A DNA stretch of 64,000 nucleotides. Source: Bugulina stolonifera (Eukaryota; Bryozoa; Gymnolaemata; Cheilostomatida; Bugulidae). The stretch is taken from positions 7,945,504 through 8,009,503 of the forward strand of contig OW285191.1 in NCBI GenBank assembly GCA_935421135.1, in the 5' to 3' direction. Below the pieces are notes generated by a model, which did not search any database, was not told the origin of the DNA, and saw nothing but the letters and a program-made list of their open reading frames with translations. The position numbers and the translations under genes were made by a program. Below are positions 24,955-35,896 of this stretch, piece after piece (position 1 is the first letter of the stretch; each line of letters begins with the position of its first letter).

Positions 24955-25765
24955 AGGCCAATTCAATTGTTCGTAGTTGTCTTGACTTGAAACTTTAGCT
25001 TGATTTTTATAAAGTTGCTTCAGCAATTTGATCAATTTTGTTTCAGCTCTATTTATTGGCCATTGCTATGCAGTCAGCTCCAACAGAAATTGTGCCTTTA
25101 CTACATAAACAATACTTATGTCAAGATAATAAAAGTGCATACATGTTGTTCTAGTATGAGGTTATGGGTTGACTGGGTATCTTTATGTTATATGTATGTT
25201 ATTCCTTTTATTACATGTATGTATTCGTAACCTGAGTAAACAACAAAAAAACGTACACATGTCATAATACAAAAAAATAATTCACCAAAAACAATGCAGA
25301 ACAATATACAAACAACACAGAAATAATACAAAACCCTACTTACAAATTTTAACCCTTTTATCTGTCTAACCTCTACTGGCATTAGCCTTTTGCCTAGTGA
25401 GGAACTGGTACTCAGCGCTCTACTAGCTATCTGTATATAAGTATTATGCTTGGTGAAGCTATAATCTAAAAGCTACATGTACTGAATGCCTATACTTGGT
25501 AAAGATAATATGTCTAAAAGCTACTTGTAATACTTCCCAGTACACATGTACATAGATGTAGGCTACAATGTATCTTGCATTTTAGAGATGCAAATATTGT
25601 GGTAACAATAATTTTCACTGCTTTTATAGCCTACATGAGGTTGTCAACCCTTTGTATGGCAAGGAATTTTGTGTTGGAATGAACCTAGTGTAAAAATCTC
25701 TGGGGTACATTGTCAGAATGCAAAGACAAAGTAAAGGACAGTCATTTGCATGCATGCTATCCTGT
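24955..25765 (+). repeat. Local duplication, copy 1 (interrupted)
   Basis: The stretches 24970-25140 and 25545-25765 align in order with 27655-28050. Shared words include AAGTTGCTTCAGCAATT, ATGTCAAGATAATAAAAGTG and AACAATAATTTTCACTGCTT. About 400 bp (25141-25544) are present here and absent from the other copy. Confidence 0.75.
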
Positions 25766-27654
25766 TCCACTGGCTAAATTTTATATATTTTCTCAGCCGT
25801 TCTTGTACATCAATATTTAGTTGGAATTGTCCTACCTTTATAGGTGGTATTCTGACCTTTTCTTTGATGATGACACATTTGTCACATTTTGTAACATGTG
25901 AGACGGTTTCAGCCACTTTCATTTTTCTGGTCACTTTTAAACATACCAGTTCTCTGCAATTCAAGTCAAGTAGCAGTTGCAACAGCAGCTGTTAATTTTA
26001 CTAATCCCACATAATCTGCATGCATTGCTCTATCGTTTGCTACTGCTAGTGGGAAGCTGTCTTGTGACATGATTGAACCCTTTTTCTATTTATATTTGTC
26101 ACTCCATATTTTCTTGTCCAGCAACCAGTGGAAGCATTTCTCACCAACACACTTTACATTTTACTCTGTTTTTTTTAAATTAAAAAGACACAAGTGGTGT
26201 TTTTGTTTGTTTTTTGGTTTTCCTTACTTCCTCCTAGCAACTAATTTCTAAAGTGTGCTATACGTTGATGCATGCAGTATATAATCATATATACAGTGTA
26301 CATTTTGATTCTTTGTCCTCACTTTCAAACCAATCGAGTTTGACTTCTACAGTGTTGGTGGTTGAATTATATCGGCTTTGGTTTGTGCTGACTCTCTATA
26401 CTATGCCTTGCGAGACATATTATGTTAGCTATATGGTGGTTTTTGTCATTCACCCCTACTACTAAGCTAGACTGGGGTGTTGTTACTAGTCAGAAAAACT
26501 GATTTATTTGGTATGTGCTGTAAGAACAGTTAACAATTTCTACTATTAACTCTTCTGAAGATTTAACAGAATAAAATATCGAAACTTTAGAATGCACAAG
26601 GTTCCATACACAGATTGCAGGCACTAAAACTGAATTTGTTTTGTTCATAGGTTGTATTATAATAAACTGCTAGAGCACTACAAGCTGCTAGAAACTATAT
26701 GCACATCTACAGTGCATAATTATCTTTTGCTTTATGATCTTAGTGTACGGAGCGAGGGGCATGCAGGGCTGTTCTCTCGATATCTCCCATCTCTTGTCTG
26801 TACATGTATATGTATCTTTTCTGTATTTCTACCATGCCCTGAGCCTATTTCAGCAGTTCAGATAGTTTGATAGAAAGTTTCTCAAAAACGGCTGAAATAG
26901 CTTGCAGTATCAACTGCTTGTTTTGACCTTCACTGATTTGAGCCATCTGAATGCGTTGCAGTATATTTCACTTATCAAATAAACCACAAGACCAAATTAC
27001 TTTGCCGAACAATGTTGGTGTGGACTAGTATTTTTATCATAAATGGTAATACAAGATGCAAGATTTTGTTATGATTTTTTTCTACTAGTTCAATGCTCAT
27101 TCATATACAGGTACATGTATGTAAAATAATAATAATGTGGACAGAACAGCTAATCATGTCTCTGGTACATAATAAGAAGCATCTAATGTATTACATAATA
27201 CTGTGGACAGTAAACCATGTCTCTGGTACATCAAATAATAGGTGAACTGTACAACTTACTACAACACTTCATATTCAAGCATGATAGTCACATGTAGGCT
27301 ACTACATAAACATAATACTACCTAGTACAACGTTACGACACTTTAGCAATACACGTATTACTGCCCAGAATAAGATCGAAAATATAATGATTTATCAAAA
27401 TAAGATTATTATTGATTACAAATACATTAGTTAACCGGTTTGTTTTTAGTAGTGATGTTAATGGAAAGTAGTGACACAAATTCCTGTTTTTCTTTTCTGC
27501 TACCAAAGGTTTGTCTTTAACACACGTCAAATGAGTAAGACATTCCAACACTTTTGCGATCTGAACTTGACACTTGTGTTTTTGGGAGTGTCACTACAAG
27601 CTCCTAGCTCTTTGCTGAGTGGTCAGTTTGTAGCCATTGAATGTTTCACGTTGG
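25766..27654. other. Unannotated AT-rich spacer
   Basis: Short open frames on both strands show no recognisable domain or splice-linked exon chain. Nothing further is supported. Confidence 0.4.
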
Positions 27655-28050
27655 TCAATCTAATAATTTGCAGTTGTCTTCCCTTGAAACTTTAGATTTA
27701 CTTCTTATGAAGTTGCTTCAGCAATTCGCTCAATTTTATTTCAGCTATATTTAATGGCCATTGCTGTGCAGTCATTTCCAATAGTAGTTATGCTTCTACT
27801 ATATAAACAATAGTTATGTCAAGATAATAAAAGTGCATAGATTAGATGTACAATGTATCTTACACCCAGGGCTAATATTTTAGAGATGCAGATGTTCTGG
27901 TGACAATAATTTTCACTGCTTTCATAGCCTACATGAGTTTATCAACCCTTTGCATGGCAAGGAATTTTTTTAGTGTAAAAATCTCTAGATTACTGTCAGA
28001 ATGCAAATACAGAGTAGAGGGCAGTCATTTGCAGCCACGTTATCCTGTAA
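27655..28050 (+). repeat. Local duplication, copy 2 (uninterrupted)
   Basis: This is a direct-orientation copy of 24970-25140 plus 25545-25765. The two halves are contiguous here around AAAAGTGCATAGATTAG. Confidence 0.75.
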
Positions 28051-28099
28051 CTGTTGGTTGCTGTATTGGTTGAAATATATCCATATGGTATGGGGTGTC

Positions 28100-28390
28100 T
28101 TCACAGAAGTTTTTTTCAGAACAGAGTCACAAAAAGTTAATTCAATTATGTGTATTGGCTGAGTGGAGTATGTGTATTAGCAACTACATGTTTTAGTCTT
28201 TGTTATTTTTTTATTGTTCCATTTGGTGATGGAACTACTACTCAGCCAAGAAAGCAACTGCTTTCCATAATACATGTAATATCTATAACCTGTTAACAGA
28301 ATTCTGTCTTGTTAAAATTACTCGCAAACATACAATATTATTATAATAATTAAAACATCTTGTTGGTTCAAAAGAATGATGGTCATGTTC
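28100..28390 (+). repeat. Duplicated segment, copy 1 (partner at 42123)
   Basis: This aligns along its length with 42123-42407. Shared words include GTGTATTGGCTGAGTGGAGT, GTGATGGAACTAC and ACTCGCAAAC. Confidence 0.75.
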
Positions 28391-28934
28391 TTCGTAATAA
28401 AAGGCTACCTCTCTAAAGCAGTATTGAAGCTTGATTAGTTTTAATTTTCTCAGGTGCAATTCTTTGTATTTCTGTAGCTTAGGCTCATCCTTTTTGTTAC
28501 AATAATTATGTTGAAGCTAGTTGGCTTAGAATGAGAGGACAGCAGTAGAATGATTACAAGACTTGTCAAATATTTTTATACAACATATATATTTCCTTAT
28601 CTGTTTTGAGATTTTGATTACGCTTATCATTAATAGGCACACATAGAGTTTTATAAATATTAGATGCATGCAGAATTAGTGATTGTGTACTGCACTGATT
28701 ATGTAGCATCTTCAGAACATTATAACTTGATAAGTACTAATTATGTACTGTTAAGTTTTCCTCACTAGCAACAAGTTGAAGCATTGCCACAAATACATGT
28801 ACTAACACTTTTCACTGCTTTAGAATTTCTCCAGAACCTAGAAAACACTAGGATTATGAAATTGGCATAACCTATAAATGGCAGAATTGTGGTTTTGCAT
28901 TGTGCTGTAACTTTAAACCACTACTGTCGCACTA
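28391..28934. other. Spacer between the duplicated segment and the retrotransposon
   Basis: AT-rich sequence with no gene, RNA or repeat that I can support. Confidence 0.4.
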
Positions 28935-31900
28935 TTCAATACTTGCAATATAGTATTGTCCATCCTATTTCAGTAAAATTGATGTGTTGCTTGTGTTTGG
29001 AAACTTAGCTGTTGCCAAGAAAACCCTCTCCTTCGCACCGCCTGAGCATGTGGTATTTTAGGTTCCACGATCAAGTGGCACCCAAGCTGCCGCAGGCGAC
29101 CAACGCAATACTTGACGACATGGTCATGCCTCCACACACGTTGTCCATGAGCCAATCCACATACATGTAAGATGTGAGCAAGAGTGACTTTGGCGTTACC
29201 GGCACAGTAGGCACAGATGTCAGAACGGCTCTGATCAATTCTTTTCATCTGTACGAGTGTTGGTACTAGGTTAGCACGTAACTGCATGCCACACACTTAA
29301 TCCCTTTCCATCACTTTTCTACTGCCAGCGTGCAGCTAGCGTTGAGCCTTAGGGCAGAGCGAACGGAACTGGAAGCCCCGCCCGTCTGCCCACTCGTGCA
29401 GCTACTCGCTTACACTGAGTGACCTGGAGCCACCCGCCTCCGAAGAAGCAGGCACAACCGAACTGCTCCCAGCAACAACATGATCGCCTGGCCGTAAAAA
29501 GCTGAAATAAACTCCCCCCCCCCCGGCAACTCTGCGTGAAGAGCCACTGGGCTGCACCTATGCCCTCTCCCATCGACAAGAGATTAGCAAGCCTACGAAC
29601 ACGCAATGCTGGCATCCTATCGATGAAAGAGGGCAGGCCACGTCCCCCATCGTTGACCGGAACATGATAGTAGCTCCTAGTGGTATGTTCAGGTAGGTGC
29701 AACCATCATCGAGCATACCTACGTAACAGCACATCCAACCTCCCCAGTTGGCCCTTCGTTGGTTTACCTAGAACTAGCTGGTGAGTTAGCTGTGGTAGGA
29801 GATTATCAATCAAGCACTTGAGACGCCGCTGAGGTTTGAGTGGAGTTTTAGTAATGTTATTTAAACCAGTGTTCAGGATCAGTGAACACTCCTCAAACAG
29901 CCTCCAGGAGTCACGTCTCCTGGAGGTACCGATACCTATTCCTAGATACCGATGCGACTGCTCAGCATTTAGCAATGGAATTGCTGTTCCAAGTGCATTG
30001 ACGATAGGTCTGCTGTTGACGACCTATCTCCTCCACAACTTTCTTTTGTGCACCTCAATGTTAATGGTCGCACACTTATGAGGGTTCACCTCCAAACCAA
30101 CCGTTTTTAGTGCTGCTACGTACAAGTCAACCTGTCTTTCCAGAAGCCTGGGCCTCTCGGTGAGAAGCACCAGATCATCTGCAAAAGTCAGATGTGACAC
30201 TGTAGTATCCCTTGATAACTCAAACACCAAGGGATGGGTCTAATGCCTTCAAACACTGGTCAAGAACCAGTTTAAATAGAAAGCAACTCAGTGGGTCTCC
30301 CTGCTTGACACCTCGCCTTACATGAATTGGGTCAGACACCTGACCATTTACGCTGATCTGGGTCGTGGACCCCGAGTACAGATCAGAGATGTAGTCGACG
30401 AGACTGCCAGGAACACCGGCTTTGCTCAAGGCTTTCATGATGGAGCTGTGACTCACTGGGTCGAAAGCTTTTTTTTACATCCACAAAGCACGTCACCAGC
30501 GGAGAGGGTTTCTCTGGATCTGCCTTCTCTTTAACGATGGCTTGTAGAAGGGAAACGTTCATGCCCAATCCATCTCCCCGCCTGAGATCGCATTGCATAT
30601 CGGTGAGGAATATAGATCTTTCAAGCTACTTCATGAGTATGCGATGGGACAGGCGAACGAAGCACCCTGTTACCGTGATGGGTTGGAACTTGGAAGGATC
30701 CTGTGTCCCCTTTTCCTTGGGGATAAGGGTGGTTCTCTAACGCTCAAGGGCACTTGGAGCCACTCTGGCGATCAGCCAGAACGTAAAGTACTTAGCCAAC
30801 CCAGCTGGTGTTATTGCCTTAATAACTCTCCAATTCCATCCATCAGGCCCCGGAGAACCCTGGACACCTTTGAGGGCTGCGCTTACCTCTTTTTCGGAGA
30901 AAGCGGTTTAACGCTCCTCAAGCTCAGTGGGAGCCGGTGGGCATACCGACTCATCCACAACGCTTTCCGTCTGAAATAGGCCCTTACAATAAGGAAGTAC
31001 ATCATCAAGCCAGATGTTACCATTACCATCCTTCCAGGAATTGTCGATTATCATTTTGGCAGCCCTGTTGAAGCTACCCTTGAACAGGCGCTGGACACAG
31101 GCATATTCCCGCCGTTTCCTTTTCCTTGCCGTCCAAGATCTTCCGACCTTGAACGGCTGAAAAAACCATGCCGCAACGGCGCTTGTCCAAAATCAGCACC
31201 GTGTGCAACTCATCGACAATAACCTTCTCTCCCGATGTTAGCTTTCAATTTTGGCCCAGTCAGACAGCATGCTTCAGTCCACTGCCAACCGGTCAGGGTC
31301 AGCAGGGCGCGAACAGACAGGTGGGAGAACGCTCTCTCCTACTTGCATGGGATTGACTTCCAAACTGGCACGGTGTCTTTCTCTCGGAGCTTCAAGCAGC
31401 CACGGAAACTCAGAGTTCTTCAACCTCACTTGACGCACGGCTTCAACAGCTCTGCCTGGGTGTCTGACTTGCACAGCAGCATCAAGCTCTTTTTTACGCC
31501 AATAACTGCCTTCTAGCTGTGCATAATCTGATGCTACCAACACCAGATCGGGTGTTTCCCAGACACTCCCCGTTCTTCTATATCTGAGATCCGCGGCATG
31601 CTCATCAGGAGCTTGGTCATGGTACCAGCAGGGTGAGCGTTGCGCTGGTGGTTTGAGCAACCGCTTTTAGTGTGGAAGGTTCTTCCGCACCCATCGTGCT
31701 TGCAACCGAAGCCACAAGCCAGAGATGAAGTCATACGGCAGATGTCAGTGGCCGCATTGGAACAACCAGAGCAGATTGGTGTGCGAACCGGCTCTGGGGT
31801 CGATCTACTCCGCCCCAGAGCGGCTGGTTGCGCTGTGTCACGCGACGACAGATGACTGCCAATTATGTCGTTGCTTGTAACAGAGTAGAAATAGAGCATC

Positions 31901-32150
31901 ACTACACGGGGAGTTAACCCATGCAGTGAGGAGGCCGCCGGTCAGGCAGCCCCGTGTTAGCTTAATGTCCATACCTCTTGGCCAGACAGTGACGGCTATT
32001 AGATATGAGGGCCACTAGTCCCTTGATTACTAGTCCCGGCAAGTGCACAAAGGGCACCGCCAGACGGGATTCTCACCAGGATGTAGCGGTACTGCCCCAA
32101 GAACAGCGCACTGATCCTCACGTAGCTCCCTTACTCGGCCGCCAGGATTA
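28935..32150 (-). mobile_element. R2-like (RLE-clade) non-LTR retrotransposon, broken
   Basis: This is a GC-rich island read on the minus strand. The N-terminal zinc-finger part is at 31534-31902 (CKHDGCGRTF, then HQRNAHP). The reverse transcriptase starts near 30598 (LRRGDGLGMNVSLLQAIV, CFVDVKK), continues at 30220-30456 (RRGVKQGDPLSCFLFKLVLD) and reaches the catalytic FADD at 30174-30185. The thumb region is at 29706-29975. A C-terminal CCHC knuckle (CAYCAGNAKVTLAHILHVC) and an LIVEPKIP motif lie at 28970-29296. Finger, RT and knuckle in this order are typical of R2-type single-ORF elements with a restriction-like endonuclease. Here the frame is broken at least at a run of eight T (30469-30476), near 30228 and near a run of eleven C (29514-29524). 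The chain stops about 30 residues after EPKIP, so the endonuclease catalytic part is missing. It is inactive. The 5' boundary lies against a decayed F-box exon at about 32150. Confidence 0.8.
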
Positions 32151-32156
32151 ATAGTT

Positions 32157-32300
32157 AATGGTTTTATACTTTTTCCTTCAAGTAGTGTTAATATCTTCTC
32201 TATTTGAGGACACCTTGCTATTCGAACCAGTGGTAACTTTGCTTGTGGAGGTAGCAGAGAACAACAGCACTTACATAAATCACACAACAGGCCATTAGAA
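32157..32300 (-). pseudogene. F-box/LRR exon 3-like fragment Q1
   Basis: The minus strand encodes LVRIARCPQIEKILTLLEG and KSIKP. This matches the third exon of the F-box/LRR genes (LLKKCPSVKVIIGFHP) and the better fragment at 37136. The splice acceptor CCACAG of the 37 kb copy reads CCACAA here, so the exon could not be spliced in. The R2-like element abuts its 3' side. Confidence 0.6.
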
Positions 32301-32690
32301 ATGGAGTATATTCTCTTCTGTCGAGCTAGTTCCGATAAGTAGTCCTTTCTCAGAGAATGCAATGCCACCCGATGGGAGGAGTTCTCCTTTTCCATTTCGA
32401 ACTCTTGGTCGCTTTTTACAGCTGCCAACTAATGCATGTGCAATACAAGTAATTCAACACGAGTTTGGCCTAGATATGTGATATGACGGGCGGTCTCATT
32501 AAAAGCCAATGCTTTGATATAACAGTTTCTCGTAGATTCACTATCTCTATGTTCCAATTTGTGCCCAATACTTCACGCCGATTGGTTGTTCTATTGGAGT
32601 AGAAAGTCAAATACTTGGTCGCGATTGGTTGATTGAGATCAATTGAGATAATTGAGATAATTGTAGAAGGTGACTAATGTAAAATCTTTT
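32301..32690. other. Decayed flank of fragment Q1
   Basis: The minus-strand frame at 32030-32428 spans retroelement, Q1 and this flank, and is a chance fusion. A similar flank (GGAGGTAGCAGAGAACAACT onward) recurs at 38158-38235. An imperfect TTGAGATAATTGAGATAATT repeat lies around 32643-32662. Confidence 0.4.
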
Positions 32691-32945
32691 AGTAGCACTA
32701 CTTACTATAGGTCTGTTCATCACAACTTGTACACAATATAGATGGAATCATAGATTTGTATTGTGTACTGTAAATTTAAGTCTTTTGAAGGAGGAGGTTG
32801 AATAAACCTGAATGTCCCATCCAGCATAGATGTTTTTGTACCTTTTTCTCCAAATAGTGTTCCAATTTCTTCTACTTGAGGACAGTTTTCAATTAGTGCA
32901 ATTAGTGACTCATTTATTTAGTGAGATCGTTCGTCAGATTTGCAT
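32691..32945 (-). pseudogene. F-box/LRR exon 3-like fragment Q2
   Basis: The minus strand has an open stretch ESLIALIENCPQVEEIGTL followed by FGEKGTKTSMLDG. This corresponds to DSLTKLLQKFPSVQVL in paralogue 2. Its downstream flank is duplicated at 38395-38590. No other exons of the same gene are in order around it. Confidence 0.6.
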
Positions 32946-33119
32946 GTCAGGAGAAGTAGCAAATATGGTGGATGACAGTACAACTCTAGTTTGTAATTAA
33001 TGTAATCCTCTTCAGTGAGATACAGGTTAAATTTCTCAGTTGTGCTACTATGGGCTATAAATTGTTTGTAATATTTCATGCTATAGTGTAGATTTCGTTT
33101 CTATGCTCTAGCTGCCCAT

Positions 33120-33215
33120 TTGTTTTGAGAGCTATCTGTTACTATAGTACTATACGTGACTGTCAGGTGATGGTATCTATTGAGAACAGTCTCTCAGGAG
33201 TGGACAGTTAATTGG
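33120..33215 (-). pseudogene. F-box/LRR QLTDKG-exon fragment P3 (partial)
   Basis: This is a short minus-strand remnant of the same exon as P1 and P2, sharing the CTCAGGAGTGGACAGT and TACGTGACTGTCAGGTGATG words. It is disrupted by stops. It sits in a segment (33000-33215) that is itself duplicated at 33945-34165. Confidence 0.5.
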
Positions 33216-33511
33216 TGTACTTCACTCAGGTCATATCAGAGGACCCAAAACCATTTCACATTAGCCCCTCAACTAAGGTATTTTGTGACCAAAAAATTGT
33301 ATTGCACACCTCTATGTTATATTTCACAAACTTGTGCATCTTTGTCGCCTTTTTATACTATGAAAAGTTAACTAAAAGGAGGTTTTAATATTAGGAGGTA
33401 GAAAAAGAACTGAAGGAGTTTGTAATTTTACACCAAATGGTAATCATCCTAGCTAGGGAATTCTCTACCATTACCCCCTCAATAGCTTATAATAGCACTG
33501 GTAGTACTTAC

Positions 33512-33668
33512 CATGGTCATGTAAGTTATTGTCAGGTTTCCATTGAGAAAAGTCTCTCAGGAGTCGGCAGTCACGTATCTCTACTGACTTCAGACAGTTA
33601 CTGTAGAACAGTGTAGAAACTGTTCTCCATCCTCTGTCTGTCAACTTAGACAATCATGTTTGGAGTAC
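33512..33668 (-). pseudogene. F-box/LRR QLTDKG-exon fragment P1
   Basis: On the minus strand a TTTCAG acceptor leads into SKLTDRGWRTVSTLFYSNCL and VEIRDCRLLRDFSQW. This is the counterpart of SCKLTDKGMRAASTVFYSEQ in paralogue 2 exon 10. An in-frame TGA lies just before SKLTDR, so the copy is dead. The copy at 34095-34255 has the same TGA. Confidence 0.7.
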
Positions 33669-33830
33669 CTGAAATTACAGCAGAACACAATTTTGCAATT
33701 TTTCCCAGATTGTTCCAATCTACATTGTATATTAGTAGGCCATTTAAAATGAATTAAAAGTAATAGGAGATGTAGGAGATAAATAGGATTTCTTAAATTA
33801 GAATAAAGCATAGAAAATATCAGTCTGGAT

Positions 33831-33889
33831 CTAGCAATTTAGACTAAATAATACAATCTCTTCCTCAGTCACATTTTCTCTAATCTTGG
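33831..33889 (-). pseudogene. eIF1A-like last exon, orphan copy 1
   Basis: The minus strand has an intact acceptor (ATAATAG), then KIRENVTEEEIVLFSLNC and TAG. Length, phase and sequence match the last exons of the eIF1A-like genes at 55719 (TIGDDKEEEEVVTFDSQVE) and 47335. No upstream eIF1A exons lie nearby; it is sandwiched between F-box/LRR fragments P1 and P2. Confidence 0.55.
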
Positions 33890-34094
33890 CTATTATAGGC
33901 TACATTCATGTAATAATACAAATTTAATAACAACTAAAGTTTGTAATTAATGTAATCCTCTTCAGTAAGATACAGGTTAAATTTCTCAGTTGTGCTACTA
34001 TCGGCTACAAATTGTTTGTAGTATTTCATGTTATAGTGTAGATTTTGTTTTTATGCTCTAGCTGCCCATTTGTTTTGAGAACTATCCGTTACCA

Positions 34095-34255
34095 TAGCAC
34101 TGTACGGGACTGTCAGGTGATGGCATCCATTGAGAAAAGTTTCTCAGGAGTGGACAGTCGTGTATCTCCACTGATTCCAGGCAGTTACTGTAGAACGGTG
34201 CAGAAACTGTTCTCAATCTTCTGTCTGTCAACTTAGACAATCATGTTTGAAGCAC
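34095..34255 (-). pseudogene. F-box/LRR QLTDKG-exon fragment P2
   Basis: The minus strand encodes SKLTDRRLRTVSAPFYSNCL and VEIHDCPLLRNFSQW after a TTTCAG acceptor. It carries the same TGA stop as P1 before SKLTDR, so the duplication followed the inactivation. Confidence 0.65.
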
Positions 34256-34450
34256 CTGAAATTACAGCAGGACACAATTTTGCATTTTTTCCCAGATTGT
34301 TTCAATCTATAAAATAGAGAAGTAATTTCAATGAAAAAAGACAAATTTATTAATAGGCCATTTACAAGAAATTAAGAGTGATCAGTATAGGAGATAAATA
34401 GGATTTCTTAAATTAAAATGAAGCATAGAAAAATGTCAATCAGTCTGGAT

Positions 34451-34509
34451 CTAGCAATTTGGATCAGATGATACGATCTCCTTCTCAGTTACATTTTCTC
34501 CAATCTTGG
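34451..34509 (-). pseudogene. eIF1A-like last exon, orphan copy 2
   Basis: The minus strand encodes TKIGENVTEKEIVSSDPNC and TAG. It is closer to the functional acidic tail (KIGDN) than orphan copy 1, but the acceptor reads ATAATAA instead of ATAATAG, so it should not splice. Confidence 0.55.
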
Positions 34510-35106
34510 TTATTATACATGTAATAGTACAAATGTAATAACAAGTAATTGATAAGCATGTATAACAGAAGCATACTAAACATACGTCAATGAAGTGTAA
34601 AATAAATGTCTTCAAGAATTTGAGGCAGCCCCAACATCCAACATGCATGTTGCTTCAATTTGTACTTTTTGCACACTGATAACTTACTACTACTACCAAC
34701 ACTGTTCAGGTTTTTTCTACTTTTATGTTCGTAATATCCCAGAATTTTAGTTTAAGTAATGCAGGGCAGCAAGCAAACTGTGAAAGCAAAACTGTCAATA
34801 GTGCAAAACCTACATGTATAATGTACTTGATTGGATACTGTCACCATTGTTAGATTTTAACTTGTTCATACAGAGCATTCATTACCACTAACTGTTTGTT
34901 CAACAAGTTGGTGATGTGTCACATTAGTTTATTTATTTTGAATAACAAAGAAAAAGTAGCTTTGCAGGCTTGTTTAGAGAAAAACCATATATTTTGATCC
35001 AGTTATTATCGACAAACAACTTTAGAGCTTTTTCATTTAATTAATATGTCACTGTGTTCTGCAGTAAGATAGTACGATATCAGTTAGTATGAATTAGATA
35101 TAAATG

Positions 35107-35148
35107 TAGGTCTGGGCATACAACTTGTATGCCCAAATCCCAGACCTA
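35107..35148. other. Nested hairpin
   Basis: TAGGTCTGGG (35107-35116) pairs with CCCAGACCTA (35139-35148). Inside, GGGCATACAA pairs with TTGTATGCCC. The structure is kept in the second repeat copy at 38892-38933, where the one change (C to T) still allows a G-U pair. It could be transcribed structure or a remnant of a palindromic element. Confidence 0.6.
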
Positions 35149-35701
35149 AACTTATATGTGATGTACAGACTGATACAACATTGAACCCAACCCGCAATGT
35201 ATAAAATAATGATATTTTGATTTAAAGTTCTTTTATCATGTAATAACACAAATCTAATGCATAGGTCCTACTATCACTACAGTAATAATAACTAAATAAT
35301 AAGTATGTATAAGAGAAGCATACTAAACATAGTTATGGCAATGAAGTGTGGAATAACAGTCTTCAAGAATTTGAGGCAACCCCAACATCAAACTTGGATG
35401 TAGCTTTAACTTGTTCTTCTTGCACCAAACTGCAAATCTATGTTCTTTCCATCCGAAATTCACACTGCTGATAGTTTTGTTTATGAAGGTGTGCAAATGC
35501 AGCTTGTTCTTTCTCTTTTAGGTTTTAGACAGATTCACAGTTAAAATTTCATGTAAAAACAAACCAAATACAGACTGTGCTTATACCATTCAAAACTTTT
35601 CTAAACTTGCAAAATCATTTAAGCAATTACAAACCTTAAAAGACAAGCAGAGCAAATTACTGTATCAATGACTATCTGGTTTATATTAGTTGAGGTTCTC
35701 A

Positions 35702-35896
35702 TAATAAAATAATAATAATAATATAGCAGACTCTCGTTATCGAGCATGCCGGTGGTATTTTTTTTATGTACCACAGCTCAGGTGTGATTTTTTTTATAGT
35801 GGTGTGTGAGCTTACCAAGTTCTCACCACCACTCTTCAGTCACTGCCTGTTAAGAACCCAACACGAATCATTGTGCTACAAGGCTGGAACAGACAG
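35702..35896 (-). mobile_element. SINE-like insertion with 11-bp target-site duplication
   Basis: The 195-bp insert is flanked by TGAGGTTCTCA (35691-35701 and 35897-35907). The second repeat copy has a single TGAGGTTCTCA at 39477-39487 and no insert, so it is the empty site. Read on the minus strand the insert ends in an ATT-rich tail (TATTATTATTATTATTTTAT), as expected for a retroposed short element. A weak B-box-like GGGTTCTTAAC is present. It has no coding capacity. Confidence 0.75.

Noticed and set aside
30322..31516. Plus-strand open frames across the GC-rich island
   Set aside because: They are antisense shadows of the R2-like element, whose minus-strand frames carry the zinc finger and reverse transcriptase motifs.
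32030..32428. A 132-codon minus-strand frame
   Set aside because: It is a chance fusion across retroelement leader, F-box exon relic and intron; only the CPQIEKI part is homologous to anything.
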